The notes under the pieces: generated by a model
The model's database searches: none
What the model was told of the DNA's origin: nothing
Seen by the model: only the letters and a program-made list of their open reading frames with translations
Shown here: piece by piece, positions 62,838-64,000 of the stretch
How the letters are laid out: each line of letters begins with the position of its first letter
Numbering within the stretch: position 1 is the stretch's first letter
DNA from: Alphaproteobacteria bacterium
Lineage (GTDB): Bacteria; Pseudomonadota; Alphaproteobacteria; Caulobacterales; Hyphomonadaceae
Assembly: GCA_016125405.1 (NCBI GenBank)
Contig: WGLW01000023.1
Location: 124,001-188,000, forward strand
DNA length: 64,000 bases
Direction: 5' to 3'
Position numbers and translations under genes: made by a program

Positions 62838-64000
62838 TCAGCCGCGCGGTTTGAACCGCGCGCGCAGGTCCGGCTTCATGATCTTGCCGTTGGCGTTCCG
62901 CGGCAACGGATCGGTCTGGATGATGATCTCGACCGGGACCTTGAACGCCGCCAGCTTGCCGGAGATGAACTTCTTCAGCTCCTCCTCGGTGACGCTGGTT
63001 TCCGGCTTCAACTGGACCACGGCGCCCACTTCCTCGCCCAGCACCTTGTGCGGAATTCCGACGATCGCCGCATCCATTATTGCCGGGTGGTCGTAGAGCG
63101 CGCTTTCGACTTCGATACAGTAGATGTTCTCACCGCCGCGGATCAGCATGTCCTTGGCGCGGTCAAGCAGGAAGAGGAACCCTTCCTCATCAATCTTGCC
63201 GATGTCGCCGGTCACAACCCAGCCGTCGATAAAGGTCTTGGCGGTGGCTTCGGGCTTGTTCCAGTAGGCCTTGGTTATGTTGGGGCCCTTGGCCCACAGC
63301 TCGCCGACTTCGTTCGGGCCGAGCGTCTCGCCCCTGGCGTCCACGATCTTGAAATCCATCGCGGGCGCCGCGGCGCCGCAGCTTTCCGGGCGCAGTTCAT
63401 AGTCCTTGCCGAAATTCACACACGAGGTGGCGCAGGTTTCGGTCATGCCCCAGCCATTGCTGGCGGCGCCGTCCGGGAAACGGCGCTTGATCGTCGCCAC
63501 CAGTTCCGGCGCTGACGGAGCCCCGCCATACGACACGGCCATGATCGAGGAGAGGTCGTACTTGTCCCGATCAGGGTGTTCGAGCACCTGCCAGGCGATG
63601 GCCGGCACGCCGCCAATGACGGTGATCTTTTCACGCTCGATGATCTTCAGCGCTTCGCCCGCATCCCACTTGTACATGGTCACGATCTTGTCGGCGTTCA
63701 TGATCGCCGGCAGCAGGTTGGCGAACGCTCCGGTGGCGTGGAAGAACGGGATGGCCAGAAGCGGAATCCGCGGCGGATCAACCTTGGGGTCGCGCACCGG
63801 CACGGGCTCGCCGTAGCGGATCAGGCCGCGCGCCTGACAGGAAAGGCCGTTGAACACGTTGGAGTTGCAGGCGCGATGCGTCGCGAGAGCGCCTTTCGGC
63901 TTACCGGTCGTGCCGGAGGTGTACATGATGGTCGCGTCATCGTCCGGACCCACATCGGCATCCGGCATCTTCACATCGGCCAGAGCCGCCCACGTTGTCG
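62838..64000 (-). CDS. Acyl-CoA synthetase, 5' end beyond the window
   Basis: 387 residues visible, with the frame open to the window edge, so the N-terminal part of about 150 residues is missing. Seen: MYTSGTTGKPKGALATHRA (phosphate loop, 30 residues from the edge), GWGMTETCATSC (A5), TGDIGKIDEEGFLFLLDRAKDMLIRGGENIYCIEVESALYDHP (A7/A8) and ANGKIMKPDLRARF with the catalytic Lys. A class I adenylate-forming acid:CoA ligase, related to the one at 15676-17358 (similar RGGENI hinge) rather than the AlkK-like one. Specificity is not predictable. A GTG near 63974 is inside the domain and not a real start. Confidence 0.92.
   Translation of the reverse strand, partial: TTWAALADVKMPDADVGPDDDATIMYTSGTTGKPKGALATHRACNSNVFNGLSCQARGLIRYGEPVPVRDPKVDPPRIPLLAIPFFHATGAFANLLPAIMNADKIVTMYKWDAGEALKIIEREKITVIGGVPAIAWQVLEHPDRDKYDLSSIMAVSYGGAPSAPELVATIKRRFPDGAASNGWGMTETCATSCVNFGKDYELRPESCGAAAPAMDFKIVDARGETLGPNEVGELWAKGPNITKAYWNKPEATAKTFIDGWVVTGDIGKIDEEGFLFLLDRAKDMLIRGGENIYCIEVESALYDHPAIMDAAIVGIPHKVLGEEVGAVVQLKPETSVTEEELKKFISGKLAAFKVPVEIIIQTDPLPRNANGKIMKPDLRARFKPRG

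Overview
The window is about 64 kb of GC-rich chromosome that is almost fully coded, with short, often overlapping genes (many ATGA or TGATG junctions). Gene content points to an alphaproteobacterium with an aerobic, lipid- and organic-acid-using lifestyle: a CIO-type cytochrome bd oxidase with its DUF2474 small protein, several acyl-CoA synthetases, a cytochrome P450, an RND pump, a CadC-like winged-helix/TPR regulator and a DUF6152 protein. The exact family cannot be fixed from this window; a Caulobacterales/Hyphomonadaceae-like host is a guess. There is no sign of a prophage, insertion sequence or CRISPR array.

Layout. 0.1-3.5 kb: a large methyltransferase/coiled-coil fusion with polysaccharide-type C-terminal repeats. 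3.5-7.5 kb (minus): succinate-semialdehyde-type dehydrogenase, cydA, cydB and a 42-residue DUF2474 gene. 7.7-15.6 kb: the transglutaminase/DUF2126, circularly permuted ATP-grasp/alpha-E and transglutaminase cluster, with a secreted alpha/beta hydrolase inserted on the other strand. 15.7-18.2 kb: acyl-CoA ligase and a DUF6152 protein. 18.2-24.3 kb (minus): a six-gene membrane cassette bracketed by two TerB-like paralogues with TPR and coiled-coil proteins between them; this is the best candidate here for an undescribed system. 24.5-30.2 kb (minus): RND permease, its adaptor and an MFS symporter.

30.5-31 kb: tRNA-Gln(TTG) and tRNA-Pro(CGG). 31-38.6 kb: sppA, a winged-helix/TPR regulator, a tautomerase, a small secreted protein, a membrane-protein/XRE pair with an AT-rich palindromic operator, an MBL-fold hydrolase, an ATP-grasp-like protein and a DUF442-type phosphatase. 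38.6-45.8 kb: two Dpp-type permeases and a distant cognate binding protein, split by a VOC/DUF4199/LuxR/P450 group. 45.8-49.5 kb: DUF1499 protein, medium/long-chain acyl-CoA synthetase, secreted glycerophosphodiesterase.

50-64 kb: GTP-dependent PEP carboxykinase behind a 540-bp gene-free stretch, MmcQ/YjbR protein, pdxH, an SDR, a hot-dog protein, a sulfatase, a zinc-type dehydrogenase broken by one in-frame amber codon, aroC, a glycine-zipper protein, tlyA, a ZntB/CorA transporter, a small membrane protein and a third acyl-CoA synthetase cut by the window end. Start sites were chosen by ribosome binding sites, signal peptides and codon use; several differ from the longest open frame.
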